A stretch of DNA of 15,588 bases, taken from Ferruginibacter sp. (GTDB taxonomy: Bacteria > Bacteroidota > Bacteroidia > Chitinophagales > Chitinophagaceae). Location of the stretch: positions 1 to 15,588 of the forward strand of contig JANYFI010000174.1 of the NCBI GenBank assembly GCA_025362765.1, given 5' to 3'. The notes beneath the pieces are model-generated. The model worked only from the letters and a program-made list of their open reading frames with translations. It was not told the origin of the DNA and made no database searches. How positions within the stretch are numbered: the first letter of the stretch is position 1; each line of letters begins with the position of its first letter. This document shows, piece by piece, positions 8,054 to 15,588 of the stretch. A program made the translations under genes and the position numbers.

Positions 8054-9118
8054 ATGTTAGATAAATTAGACGCCATAAAAGGAAGATTCGACAATTTGGG
8101 TGTTGCATTGACCAACCCGGAAATTGTCAGCGACAATAAAAAATTTACTGCCATCAGTAAAGAATACCGGAGCCTTGAAAAAATTGTAACCGCCCGCAAT
8201 CAATACATTAAGGTGCTGGATGATATTGAGTTTAACAAAGAAGTGTTGAATGGTGACGATGCCGAAATGCGGGATCTTGCCAAACAGGAAATTACCGGTT
8301 TGGAAGAAAGTAAGGAAGCCTGGGAAAAAGCCCTGCGCAATATGTTAATACCGAAAGATCCTTACGATGAAAAAAATGCCATCCTTGAAATAAGAGCCGG
8401 TACCGGCGGGGATGAAGCATCGCTTTTTGCAGGCAACCTGCTTAGGATGTATTTAAAATACTGTGAGAAAAAGGGCTGGAAAACCGCACTCTTAAGCGAA
8501 AGCGAAGGCACGGCAGGTGGCTTTAAAGAAGTGCAGGTAGAAGTAGTGGGAGATGATGTATACGGCACTATGAAATTTGAAAGCGGGGTACACCGGGTAC
8601 AGCGGGTACCCGATACAGAGGCAAGCGGCCGGGTACATACCAGTGCTGCTACCGTGGCCGTAATGCCGGAGGCAGAAGAGGTAGACTTTGAATTAAAGGA
8701 AAGCGACGTTAAAATGGAAACTGCCCGCAGTGGTGGCGCAGGTGGGCAAAATGTAAACAAGGTGGAAACAAAAGTTTTCTTAACACATAAGCCGACAGGT
8801 ATTGTAGTAATGTGCCAGACAGAAAGGAGTCAGTTGGGTAATAAAGAAAAAGCTATGGACATGTTACGCACGAGATTATACGATGAAGAAGTAAGGAAGG
8901 CCGAAGAAGCAATTGCGCATAAAAGAAAAAGTTTGGTGAGTACGGGAGACCGCAGTGCTAAAATAAGAACGTATAATTATCCCCAGGGCCGCGTAACCGA
9001 CCACCGGATTGGCCTTACGGTATATAATCTTGATAATGTGTTAAACGGAGATATCCAGGAATTTATAGACTCCCTTCAGTTTGCAGAAAATGCAGAGAAA
9101 CTGGCAACGGAAAGTTAG
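8054..9118 (+). CDS. prfA: Peptide chain release factor 1 (354 aa)
   Basis: RF1 recognises UAA and UAG in the ribosomal A site and triggers peptide release. The stop-codon reading loop is PDT (186-188), fitting the PxT motif of RF1 and not the SPF of RF2. The hydrolysis motif GGQ is at 230-232 in the context GAGGQNVNK; the Gln is the residue methylated by PrmC. The N-terminal coiled-coil/PCRF region (about 1-115) with [15 protein letters not shown] at 112-126 is complete, and the C-terminal [18 protein letters not shown] (305-322) is canonical. The frame could open at GTG 8033, but the ATG at 8054 ([12 protein letters not shown]) is the conserved RF1 start. The gene is divergent from the amidohydrolase. 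No programmed frameshift is present, as expected for RF1. Confidence 0.96.
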   Translation: MLDKLDAIKGRFDNLGVALTNPEIVSDNKKFTAISKEYRSLEKIVTARNQYIKVLDDIEFNKEVLNGDDAEMRDLAKQEITGLEESKEAWEKALRNMLIPKDPYDEKNAILEIRAGTGGDEASLFAGNLLRMYLKYCEKKGWKTALLSESEGTAGGFKEVQVEVVGDDVYGTMKFESGVHRVQRVPDTEASGRVHTSAATVAVMPEAEEVDFELKESDVKMETARSGGAGGQNVNKVETKVFLTHKPTGIVVMCQTERSQLGNKEKAMDMLRTRLYDEEVRKAEEAIAHKRKSLVSTGDRSAKIRTYNYPQGRVTDHRIGLTVYNLDNVLNGDIQEFIDSLQFAENAEKLATES

Positions 9119-9200
9119 TTGTCAGGTGCAGTTAAAATACAGTATGCCCTAATTGCTTTTGTTAGCGAATTTACCTACTTTGAGCCCTAAAACATACCTT

Positions 9201-9809
9201 ATGCTTGAAAACCTTTTTAATCTGATTAAAGAACACAGTGCAGATGCTGTAATTAATAACCCGGCAATTCCAAACGAAAAAAATGATGCTGTAATTGCCG
9301 ATGCTACCCATTCGGTAGCGGATGGATTACAAGGTGTTTTGGCCGGCGGCGGCTTGCAAAGCGTTTTATCACTTTTTGCCAACAATGGCAATTTAGGGGG
9401 GAATGGATTACTCAACAACCCCATAGTGAGTAATATTATCAGCAGTTTTACAAATAAACTAACAAGTAACCACGGCATTGCAGCCGATCAGGCAGGTGGT
9501 ATTGCAAACAACCTGATTCCTTCAGTATTAAACAGCCTGGTAAACAGATCCAATGATTCTAATAACTCCAGTTTTAATATTGGCGGTATTATCAGTTCAT
9601 TAACGGGCGAAGGAGCCAATGCTGGTGGCGCAAGTTCAGGTGGCCTTGATATTGGCAGCCTGATAAGCCAGTTTACGGGCGGAGACACTGGCAGCAACGG
9701 AAGCGCAGGCCTTAATGACATCATTAATAAAGTAACTTCCGGCGCTCAGCAACAAACGCAAAGCGGTGGAGGAGGTTTAATGGATATTATCAGCGGCTTT
9801 ATAAAATAG
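9201..9809 (+). CDS. Gly/Asn/Ser-rich hypothetical protein resembling DUF937 (202 aa)
   Basis: Starting at ATG 9201 (MLENLFNLIKEHSADAVINN) the protein has an N-terminal helical part with an alternating hydrophobic pattern (about 1-105), including a GLQGVLAGGG segment and a FTNKLTSNHGI.AD.AGGIAN segment. This arrangement resembles the DUF937 (YidB-like) family. The second half (about 115-195) is low-complexity, rich in Gly, Ser, Asn and Ala, with three repeated hydrophobic blocks of the type GGIISSLTG, DIGSLISQFTG and GLMDIISGFIK. No signal peptide, membrane span or catalytic motif is visible, so a soluble cytoplasmic protein is likely. The frame extends back to a TTG at 9153, but the ATG gives the better N-terminus. 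It follows prfA by 82 bases and is probably separately transcribed or read through from it. Function is unknown. Confidence 0.75.
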   Translation: MLENLFNLIKEHSADAVINNPAIPNEKNDAVIADATHSVADGLQGVLAGGGLQSVLSLFANNGNLGGNGLLNNPIVSNIISSFTNKLTSNHGIAADQAGGIANNLIPSVLNSLVNRSNDSNNSSFNIGGIISSLTGEGANAGGASSGGLDIGSLISQFTGGDTGSNGSAGLNDIINKVTSGAQQQTQSGGGGLMDIISGFIK

Positions 9810-9904
9810 CAGTTTAAAATATTGTTAAACCGAATACTGAACGTGTTAACTGACAAGATTATGTTGAAATATCACTTAACTTTACAGAGTGAAAAAATAG
9901 TTTA

Positions 9905-9936
9905 AATATCGGCTCACAAGAGTGGATATTCTTTTT
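9905..9936 (+). terminator. Probable terminator of the DUF937-like gene
   Basis: The outer stem AATATC (9905-9910) pairs with GATATT (9925-9930). One G-G mismatch separates it from an inner stem GCTC (9912-9915) with GAGT (9920-9923), including one G-U pair, closing an ACAA loop. The sequence CTTTTT (9931-9936) follows. It lies about 95 bases after the stop codon at 9809. Confidence 0.55.
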
Positions 9937-10081
9937 GATTTTACAATATAAACTATTAAATTACATTAAGTTAATATTAACAAGGTTGCTGTTTTATGGC
10001 ACTCGTTTTGCAACTTTCTAATAAGAGCAATTTAAATAAAAAAATAAACTTTTTCTCATAAGCAGTTAGTTTTGGTAAACG

Positions 10082-10101
10082 GCCCCGATGTCTATCGGGG
10101 C
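10082..10101. terminator. GC-rich perfect hairpin in the convergent spacer
   Basis: GCCCCGAT (10082-10089) and ATCGGGGC (10094-10101) form a perfect 8-bp stem around a GTCT loop. It is about 65 bases beyond the response regulator stop on the minus strand. The T-runs are weak on both sides (TTCTCATTTT on plus, CCGTTTACC on minus), so it may be an imperfect terminator for the regulator operon or a dispersed palindromic element. Confidence 0.5.
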
Positions 10102-10167
10102 TTCTCATTTTCAGGTAAGTCAGCTTACTACCTCAATGATGATTATAAATAGTAATTTGTGGGGATG

Positions 10168-10854
10168 TCAGGCGTTTAATCTAAAGCCTATGCCATGGAT
10201 TGTTTCTAATACAATGGAGGGGTCTTCTTTAAAGTGTTTTCTAAGTTTAGTTATAAATACATCCATACTTCGGCCTAAAAAGTAATCATCTTTACCCCAA
10301 ACATTTATTAATACCTCTTCCCTTTTCAACACTTTATTGGTATGCTGGCAAAAGAAATTTAAAAGATCGGCTTCCCTTTGTGTTAAAGCAATCACTTTTT
10401 CGCCGTCATAAATTTTTAAATCGGCAAATGAAAATTTCATACGGCCAATGGCATATTCGTGAGATTTCTCGAAATGCATTTTTTTTGTTCGTCTTAAAAA
10501 AACATCCATTCGCATTAAGAGTTCCTGCATGCTAAACGGCTTGGTGATATAATCATCAGCTCCTGTTTTAAATCCATCCAGTTTGTCCTGCTCCATTGAG
10601 CGGGCCGTAATGAACAATACAGGTACTACATCGCTTTTTTGTCTTATTTTCTTTGCTACTGTAAATCCATCTTTTACCGGCATCATTACATCCAGCAGGC
10701 AAATATCAAAATGAGTTTTTTGGTATTGTTGCCATGCGGCTTCACCATCGCTGCACCAGCACACTTCATAACCTGCTTCTTCCAGGTTATCTTTTATAAC
10801 GAAAGCGAGCGATGCATCGTCTTCTGCTAACAAAACTTTTGCTTTATCGGCCAT
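10168..10854 (-). CDS. OmpR/PhoB-family response regulator (228 aa)
   Basis: The receiver domain (about 3-120) has the acidic pocket EDD (11-13), phospho-acceptor Asp55 in LLDVMMP, Thr83 and Lys105 in TKPF, so all switch residues are intact. The C-terminal winged-helix DNA-binding domain (about 133-227) ends in RSMDVFITKLRKHF and a GIGFRL hairpin, as in OmpR-type regulators. The wording ITKPFSMQEL and RSMDV..TKLRKH resembles the RprY group of Bacteroides. It should activate or repress transcription when phosphorylated by the kinase encoded just upstream. The kinase stop and this ATG are separated by only five bases, so the two are co-transcribed and probably translationally coupled. Target genes are not known; the divergent polysaccharide gene is a candidate. 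Confidence 0.93.
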   Translation of the reverse strand: MADKAKVLLAEDDASLAFVIKDNLEEAGYEVCWCSDGEAAWQQYQKTHFDICLLDVMMPVKDGFTVAKKIRQKSDVVPVLFITARSMEQDKLDGFKTGADDYITKPFSMQELLMRMDVFLRRTKKMHFEKSHEYAIGRMKFSFADLKIYDGEKVIALTQREADLLNFFCQHTNKVLKREEVLINVWGKDDYFLGRSMDVFITKLRKHFKEDPSIVLETIHGIGFRLNA

Positions 10855-10859
10855 AAGGG

Positions 10860-12146
10860 CTATTTTTCAGGTAATAATATTTTAAACTCTGTGCCAACGC
10901 CTGGAACGCTTTTCAGTACTATTTTTCCGTCGTGTGCATCAATAATCTTCTTGACAAAATTTAATCCAAGTCCAAAACCATTCACGCGGTGAACATTTCC
11001 TGTTGGCACCCGGTAAAATTTTTTAAATAAATATTTAAAATTCTTTTCTTCAATCCCTATGCCTTTATCTTTTACGGAAACAGCATAAAAATTACCCGCT
11101 TCGTGTTGTATATCAATAGCAATGTAAGGTGCCCCATTGCTGTATTTAAGGGCATTTTCTATTAAATTGATTACTACCAGTTGCAAATGTACCCTATCTG
11201 CCTGTACTACTGGGTCATTTTCATTCCTGGTAAAATAAACGGCTGCGTTTTTTTCTTTTATCAGCGGCTCCAGCTGGTCGATAGCATGTGCAATTATTTC
11301 GTTTAACATACAGGACTCTTTGTGCACTATAATGTATTTATTATCGCCTGAAGCCGTTTTTAAAAGCCGTTCTACCTGGTTTTGCAGGTGTTCTGTTTGT
11401 TCTTTAATTACCGCCCCGTATTTTAACAACCTGCCCGGCTGTGTTGTGATGCTGGGTTGCACCAGCACATCGCTGGCAATTTTCATCACCGCCAGCGGAG
11501 TTTTAAATTCATGTGTAAAATTATTTACAAAATCCCGCTGTAACTCATTTAAAAATTTTTGCCGGTACAAATAAACAAGGCTTACAGAAAGTCCAATCAG
11601 TACCAGTAACAATACAATCGCTGTAAAAATCCAAAATAACATTTCGTGAATAATATATTTACTCCGGTGAGGGAAGCTCAGCAACAAATAATCATACTTT
11701 TTTTTCACAGGGGTCAAAGCCGGTTCGCCACTTTGAGGATACCGGGATGCCGCCGTAGAAAGATAAAACTGGTAAATAAATGTTTCATTTTTGCTGCTGT
11801 ACACGCCCACATTGCAGTCGGTCCACACATCAAAATCTTCAAACTCATTGCTAAGATGGTAATAGAGCGAATCTTTATGAGGTACGGAGTCTAATTTAAC
11901 AAGATAGGTATTAGGATCAATTACTTCAACAATCTGTTTTACCTGAAAAGCCGGATTATCAGCAATTTTTACATCCTCAAATAAACCACGGATACTTTTT
12001 ACCACTCCTACGCTGAATTGTTGCTCTTCCAATGAATACACTCTTTTAAGCCAGTATAACTGAGACACTATTATTAACGCAATAATAATGGTGATGCTGA
12101 GCATGACCCATCTTAGCGTAGTTGATTTCATTCTTGCAAAGGTCAT
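10860..12146 (-). CDS. Membrane sensor histidine kinase (428 aa)
   Basis: The protein has a first membrane helix at about 12-32, an extracytoplasmic sensor region (about 33-167), a second helix at about 168-192, then a HisKA dimerisation domain with H-box FTHEFKTPL (phospho-accepting His212) and a HATPase domain with N-box NLIENALKYS (Asn331), G1 DKGIGIE (from Asp360) and G2 GFGLGL (390-395). All catalytic boxes are intact. There is no obvious HAMP domain between the second helix and HisKA. The sensor region is not a recognisable PAS or Cache by eye; it has only one Cys (111) and many aromatic residues. The ATG at 12146 is used; ATG at 12131 would remove five residues. It is the first gene of a two-gene operon with the response regulator and is divergent from the GH18-deacetylase-glycosyltransferase gene across 226 bases. 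Confidence 0.93.
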   Translation of the reverse strand: MTFARMKSTTLRWVMLSITIIIALIIVSQLYWLKRVYSLEEQQFSVGVVKSIRGLFEDVKIADNPAFQVKQIVEVIDPNTYLVKLDSVPHKDSLYYHLSNEFEDFDVWTDCNVGVYSSKNETFIYQFYLSTAASRYPQSGEPALTPVKKKYDYLLLSFPHRSKYIIHEMLFWIFTAIVLLLVLIGLSVSLVYLYRQKFLNELQRDFVNNFTHEFKTPLAVMKIASDVLVQPSITTQPGRLLKYGAVIKEQTEHLQNQVERLLKTASGDNKYIIVHKESCMLNEIIAHAIDQLEPLIKEKNAAVYFTRNENDPVVQADRVHLQLVVINLIENALKYSNGAPYIAIDIQHEAGNFYAVSVKDKGIGIEEKNFKYLFKKFYRVPTGNVHRVNGFGLGLNFVKKIIDAHDGKIVLKSVPGVGTEFKILLPEK

Positions 12147-12176
12147 CTTTACTGTTTATATATGGTTCTGCCACTG

Positions 12177-12192
12177 GTTAACTGCATGTTAA
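12177..12192. promoter_or_regulatory. Candidate tandem binding site GTTAA-N6-GTTAA in the divergent promoter region
   Basis: GTTAA occurs at 12177-12181 and again at 12188-12192, an 11-base period matching the spacing at which OmpR-family regulators commonly bind direct half-sites. It lies about 30 bases upstream of the kinase start. A 6-bp inverted repeat, AAGTAG (12203-12208) and CTACTT (12219-12224), follows. Both are short in AT-rich DNA and could be chance. This is inference only. Confidence 0.2.
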
Positions 12193-12372
12193 ACGATTTA
12201 AAAAGTAGCTTTTACTTACTACTTCTTACGTGGATATCATTACGACATACTAAATATAAAACAAGTATGCTGCTATAGTGTTCTTTAATAAAAAATTTCA
12301 ACGCGACACCTCTTAGCAGTTTTGATTAGTACTAATTTTTTAAAAGCCGCAGAAACGATTTAGTTTTACAGT

Positions 12373-15300
12373 ATGAGTAATCATTCGCAAATTTTTCAAA
12401 CCGCCAGTGCTGCCCGCTGGCGAAGTTTTAAATGGTCTTTCAGAATTTTACTGATGATTGTGTTGTTTTTTTTTGTGGTGCTTGTAGTAGCTTTAATAAG
12501 AGGGGTAAATCCTTCTCCGGTTAATATCGAAAATCTGGCAAAGTCGTACGAAAATAAATTAGATCCTTCAAACCCACTAACACTTGCCAACAGCCAGAAT
12601 AAAAAGTATAAGGGATTTAAAAATTTTCTAATCAAAAAAATAAAAGAGGATTCCATTAAGGCCGTAAGACAGGCACAAAACAAATCAGTAAATAAACTTC
12701 CTTTTATCCGCGCCGCATTCTATACGCCGTGGACTGCTAACACTTCTTTACCTGACCTGGATAAATACGGTGACAAGCTGAACACCATTTTTCCCGAATG
12801 GTTTTTTATTGATACGGCAAATAATTTTCGATTGCAAACCAGGATAGACAGCGCCGGCATTAATTTAATGCGGGCAAAGGGTTTGCGTATTATGCCCATG
12901 CTGACCAATTTTAATTCCACTTTGAAAGATGCATCCGGTAACGTTAGACCCGATTTTGATGGCAGGCTGTTGCATGGTATTCTAAATAACCCTGCCAAAC
13001 AAAAGCTATTTATACAACAGGTAGTAGATACCTTAAATTATTATCACTTTCAAGGTATTAATATAGATTTTGAAAACCTGGTAGAACCTACCAACGAACC
13101 CCTTACCCGTTTTCAGCAGCAATTGTACAATAGTTTACATGCGCAAAATATGATTGTTACTATGGATGTTGCTGTAAAAAATGATGATTATGATTACAAG
13201 AAATTATCCGACTGTAATGATTTTATCATCTTAATGGCATATGATCAGTTCAGCTCGGTTGAATCGGGACCTGGACCTGTTAGCGGGCAAAAATGGATAG
13301 AGGAAGCCCTGGACTGGACGGCAGCCAGAATAGAAAGCAGCAAAATTATATTGGGAGTTGCGGGATATGGATACGACTGGACGACTGACGACGAAGGTAA
13401 AAAAGTTGTAAAAGAAATGACTTATGCCGAGACCATTGATAAAGCCAGAATCTCTAATGCTACCATTGATTATGATGATGATAGCTATAACCTGCATTTT
13501 AGTTATACAGATGAACATACTGACGACAGTAGCAGGGAACAGATTAAGATAAAACACGAAATATGGTGCACAGATGCAGCTACCACGTTTAATGTTCTTC
13601 GCTTTAGCGATGAGTATGCAACTGCTGGAACAGCTTTGTGGCGTTTGGGTGGCGAAGACCCCAGAATGTGGACCTATTACAATACCAATTTAAGTAATGC
13701 CGCATTACAAAATAAACCTTTTGATTTTTCACAACTTACCCGCATCCCTTTTAATGTAAACCGCAAGCCAACAGCCACCGGCGAAGGTGAATTGTTACGG
13801 ATCCTGTATACCCCGCAGGAAGGTAAAATTGATCTTCAAATAGACACTTCTGAATTACTGATTACCGAACAGGATTATAAAACGCTGCCTTCCGGCTATG
13901 TATACCAGAAATTTGCAGAAGACAAAACTCCTCTGGGACCCGGCCATAAAATAATTTTAACCTTTGATGATGGTCCCAGCCAGGATTTTACACCTAAAAT
14001 TTTGGATATCCTGGAAAAAGAAAAAATACCAGCCACTTTTTTTGTAATTGGATTAAATGCAGAGCAAAATATTCCATTGCTTCAACGCATTTACAAAGAT
14101 GGCTATGAAATAGGGAACCATACATTTACTCATGGGAATATAGCCAAAATGAGTCCCCAAAGGGCCGAACTGGAAATGAAATCTACCCGTCTGCTGATAG
14201 AAAGCATTACGGGGCATTCCACTATCTTATTTAGGGCCCCTTACAATGCCGATAGTGAGCCGCAGACATATGAAGAAATTGAACCAATAGCCCGCAGCAA
14301 AAAAGACAATTATATCACCATTGGTGAAAGCATTGACCCCAACGACTGGCAGGTAAATGTAAGCGCGGACAGTATTGTAGCCAGAACCATCCGCATTGCA
14401 GAATCAACTGATGCCAGTATTATATTATTACACGATGCAGGAGGCGAAACAAGACAAGCTACAGTAGATGCTTTGCCGAAAATTATAGCCTACTTCAAAA
14501 AAAGAGGTTGCGTGTTTACTACTGTAGCCGATCTTATGGGCAAAACAAGAGCCGACGTAATGCCCGCACTTCCACCTAGTAAAGACAGCTGGATGAGAAA
14601 GCTTAATTTTTTCTTAGCTGAAGCTACTTATTGGGGCAGCCATATTTTATTCGCATTGTTTATTGTGGGCATTGCGCTTTCAGTAGGCAGAATGGTATTA
14701 ATGGCGGTACTGGCAGGTATACAAAAACGCAGAGAGTCAAAACAATTACCTGTGGCCATACCTGTAACTGGCTTACCGCTGGTTAGCGTTATTGTACCTG
14801 CATATAATGAGGAAGTAAATGCGGTAAGAACGGTAAACAGTTTACTGATGCAGGATTATCCCAACCTGGAAGTAGTTTTTGTAGATGACGGTAGTAAAGA
14901 CAGTACTTACACTACCGTTTACAAAGCCTTTGAAAATGTTGACAAAGTAAAAGTATATACCAAAATAAATGGCGGTAAGTCTTCTGCCCTAAATGTTGGT
15001 ATAGAAAAAGCAAGCAGTGAATTTGTAGTATGCATTGATGCAGATACTCAGTTAAAGACAGATGCCGTGTATAAACTGATGCAAAAGTTTACCAGCGAAA
15101 AGGTTGCCGCCGTTGCGGGCAATGTAAAAGTTGGCAACGAAATAAATATGATTACCAAATGGCAAAGTATTGAATACATCACCTCGCAAAACTTTGACCG
15201 CCGGGCCTTTGATCTGCTGGATTGCATCACCGTGGTGCCCGGCGCCATCGGTGCTTTCAGAAAAGCCGCAGTGATAGAAGCGGGTGGCTTTACAACCGAT

Positions 15301-15588
15301 ACGCTGGCAGAAGATTGCGACCTTACTATGCGGCTTCACCGGAATGAATATGAAGTAAGAAACTGTAACGACGCCATATCTTATACCGAAGCACCAGAAA
15401 CTATGCGGCAATTTATGAAACAGCGTTTTCGCTGGAGCTTTGGGGTAATACAATGTTTTTGGAAACACCGGGATGCGGTATTTAATCCAAAATATAAAAA
15501 TTTTGGTATGATCGCCATGCCGAATATTCTTATTTTCCAAATGTTTCTGCCTTTTCTGGCCCCGCTTGCTGACCTTGTTTTGATAATA
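12373..15588 (+). CDS. Multi-domain exopolysaccharide enzyme: GH18 glycosidase + NodB (CE4) deacetylase + GT2 glycosyltransferase (3' end outside window, 1072 aa seen)
   Basis: The frame is open from ATG 12373 to the window edge without a stop. In order: a cytoplasmic leader; a membrane helix (about 23-42); a GH18 domain (about 105-450) with INIDFE (Asp232, catalytic Glu234), MAYD (288-291) and GYGYDW, resembling SleL/YaaH-type glucosaminidases; a linker; a NodB deacetylase (about 523-735) with TFDDGPS (Asp532, Asp533), HTFTH (His583, His587), RAPYN (621-625), DPNDW (655-659) and LLHDAGG (His687); a second helix (about 758-782); then a GT2 domain with VPAYNEE (808-814), VDDGS (837-841), DAD (889-891), LAEDCDL (Asp981) and QRFRW (1017-1021), followed by the start of the C-terminal membrane segments. 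The catalytic sets are those of processive synthases such as PgaC/IcaA. With one helix between the parts, the hydrolase and deacetylase face outward and the synthase inward. The likely product is a partly deacetylated beta-linked GlcNAc polymer (inference). It is divergent from the kinase/regulator operon. Confidence 0.9.
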   Translation, partial: MSNHSQIFQTASAARWRSFKWSFRILLMIVLFFFVVLVVALIRGVNPSPVNIENLAKSYENKLDPSNPLTLANSQNKKYKGFKNFLIKKIKEDSIKAVRQAQNKSVNKLPFIRAAFYTPWTANTSLPDLDKYGDKLNTIFPEWFFIDTANNFRLQTRIDSAGINLMRAKGLRIMPMLTNFNSTLKDASGNVRPDFDGRLLHGILNNPAKQKLFIQQVVDTLNYYHFQGINIDFENLVEPTNEPLTRFQQQLYNSLHAQNMIVTMDVAVKNDDYDYKKLSDCNDFIILMAYDQFSSVESGPGPVSGQKWIEEALDWTAARIESSKIILGVAGYGYDWTTDDEGKKVVKEMTYAETIDKARISNATIDYDDDSYNLHFSYTDEHTDDSSREQIKIKHEIWCTDAATTFNVLRFSDEYATAGTALWRLGGEDPRMWTYYNTNLSNAALQNKPFDFSQLTRIPFNVNRKPTATGEGELLRILYTPQEGKIDLQIDTSELLITEQDYKTLPSGYVYQKFAEDKTPLGPGHKIILTFDDGPSQDFTPKILDILEKEKIPATFFVIGLNAEQNIPLLQRIYKDGYEIGNHTFTHGNIAKMSPQRAELEMKSTRLLIESITGHSTILFRAPYNADSEPQTYEEIEPIARSKKDNYITIGESIDPNDWQVNVSADSIVARTIRIAESTDASIILLHDAGGETRQATVDALPKIIAYFKKRGCVFTTVADLMGKTRADVMPALPPSKDSWMRKLNFFLAEATYWGSHILFALFIVGIALSVGRMVLMAVLAGIQKRRESKQLPVAIPVTGLPLVSVIVPAYNEEVNAVRTVNSLLMQDYPNLEVVFVDDGSKDSTYTTVYKAFENVDKVKVYTKINGGKSSALNVGIEKASSEFVVCIDADTQLKTDAVYKLMQKFTSEKVAAVAGNVKVGNEINMITKWQSIEYITSQNFDRRAFDLLDCITVVPGAIGAFRKAAVIEAGGFTTDTLAEDCDLTMRLHRNEYEVRNCNDAISYTEAPETMRQFMKQRFRWSFGVIQCFWKHRDAVFNPKYKNFGMIAMPNILIFQMFLPFLAPLADLVLII

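Larger units (their letters stand above)
9810..10167. other. Gene-free convergent spacer of about 360 bases
   Basis: This AT-rich stretch separates the DUF937-like gene (plus) from the response regulator (minus). No plausible coding frame is present on either strand. It holds a terminator-like hairpin at 9905-9936, a perfect 12-base palindrome GTTAATATTAAC at 9970-9981, and a GC-rich hairpin at 10082-10101. Several GTTAA words occur (9824, 9844, 9970), but in such AT-rich DNA this may be chance. Confidence 0.6.

Noticed and set aside
8608..8618. PDT instead of the PAT of E. coli in the stop-codon recognition loop of RF1
   Set aside because: The middle residue of the PxT motif is variable among RF1 proteins and the flanking residues are canonical, so altered stop-codon reading is not implied.
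8362..8760. 132-codon minus-strand open frame opposite prfA
   Set aside because: Antisense to the conserved core of release factor 1, with Ser/Pro/Thr-rich composition typical of a shadow frame.
15052..15540. 162-codon minus-strand open frame opposite the glycosyltransferase domain
   Set aside because: Antisense to a frame with conserved GT2 catalytic motifs; no start signal or recognisable protein feature.

Overview
The window looks like a chromosomal segment from a member of the Bacteroidota, most likely a Chitinophagaceae-type bacterium. The evidence is AT-rich DNA with few Shine-Dalgarno sites, a TAnnTTTG-type promoter element, a secreted protein joining an MG2-like domain to a SusC-like TonB plug, a Bacteroidota-style release factor 1, and a two-component pair resembling the RprXY group. 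This placement is inferred from protein character, not from a marker comparison. No tRNA, rRNA, CRISPR array, insertion sequence or prophage gene is visible.

Layout. (1) 2-247 is the 3' end of a subtilisin-like (S8) serine protease. (2) 314-634 encodes a small two-helix membrane protein and ends at a hairpin terminator. (3) 734-3151 encodes a secreted protein of about 805 residues with an MG2-like N-terminus and a barrel-less TonB plug domain. A long hairpin at 3188-3233 lies between it and the convergent next gene. (4) 3337-5682 (minus) is an RND/MMPL-family exporter, divergent from recO (5908-6642). (5) 6678-7859 (minus) is a metal-dependent amidohydrolase of the deaminase type, divergent from prfA (8054-9118, release factor 1). 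(6) 9201-9809 encodes a glycine/asparagine/serine-rich protein resembling DUF937. (7) 9810-10167 has no gene but holds two hairpins and a palindrome. (8) 10168-12146 (minus) is a histidine kinase followed by its OmpR-family response regulator. (9) 12373 to the right edge encodes a very large multi-domain exopolysaccharide enzyme, cut off by the window end at 1072 residues with no stop codon.

The most striking gene is the last. One polypeptide carries a membrane anchor, a GH18 glycosidase domain with a SleL/YaaH-like active site, a NodB (CE4) polysaccharide deacetylase with all its motifs intact, a second membrane span, and a processive GT2 glycosyltransferase with the D,D,D,QxxRW set. Predicted topology puts the hydrolase and deacetylase outside the inner membrane and the synthase inside. 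The protein therefore appears able to polymerise a (probably N-acetylglucosamine) glycan, deacetylate it and cut it. This resembles PgaB plus PgaC of the PNAG system in a single chain, but with the hydrolase and deacetylase in the opposite order to PgaB. The adjacent, divergently transcribed kinase/regulator pair is a plausible but unproven controller.

The middle of the window (recO, prfA, amidohydrolase, exporter) is ordinary housekeeping and transport content with no sign of recent transfer.
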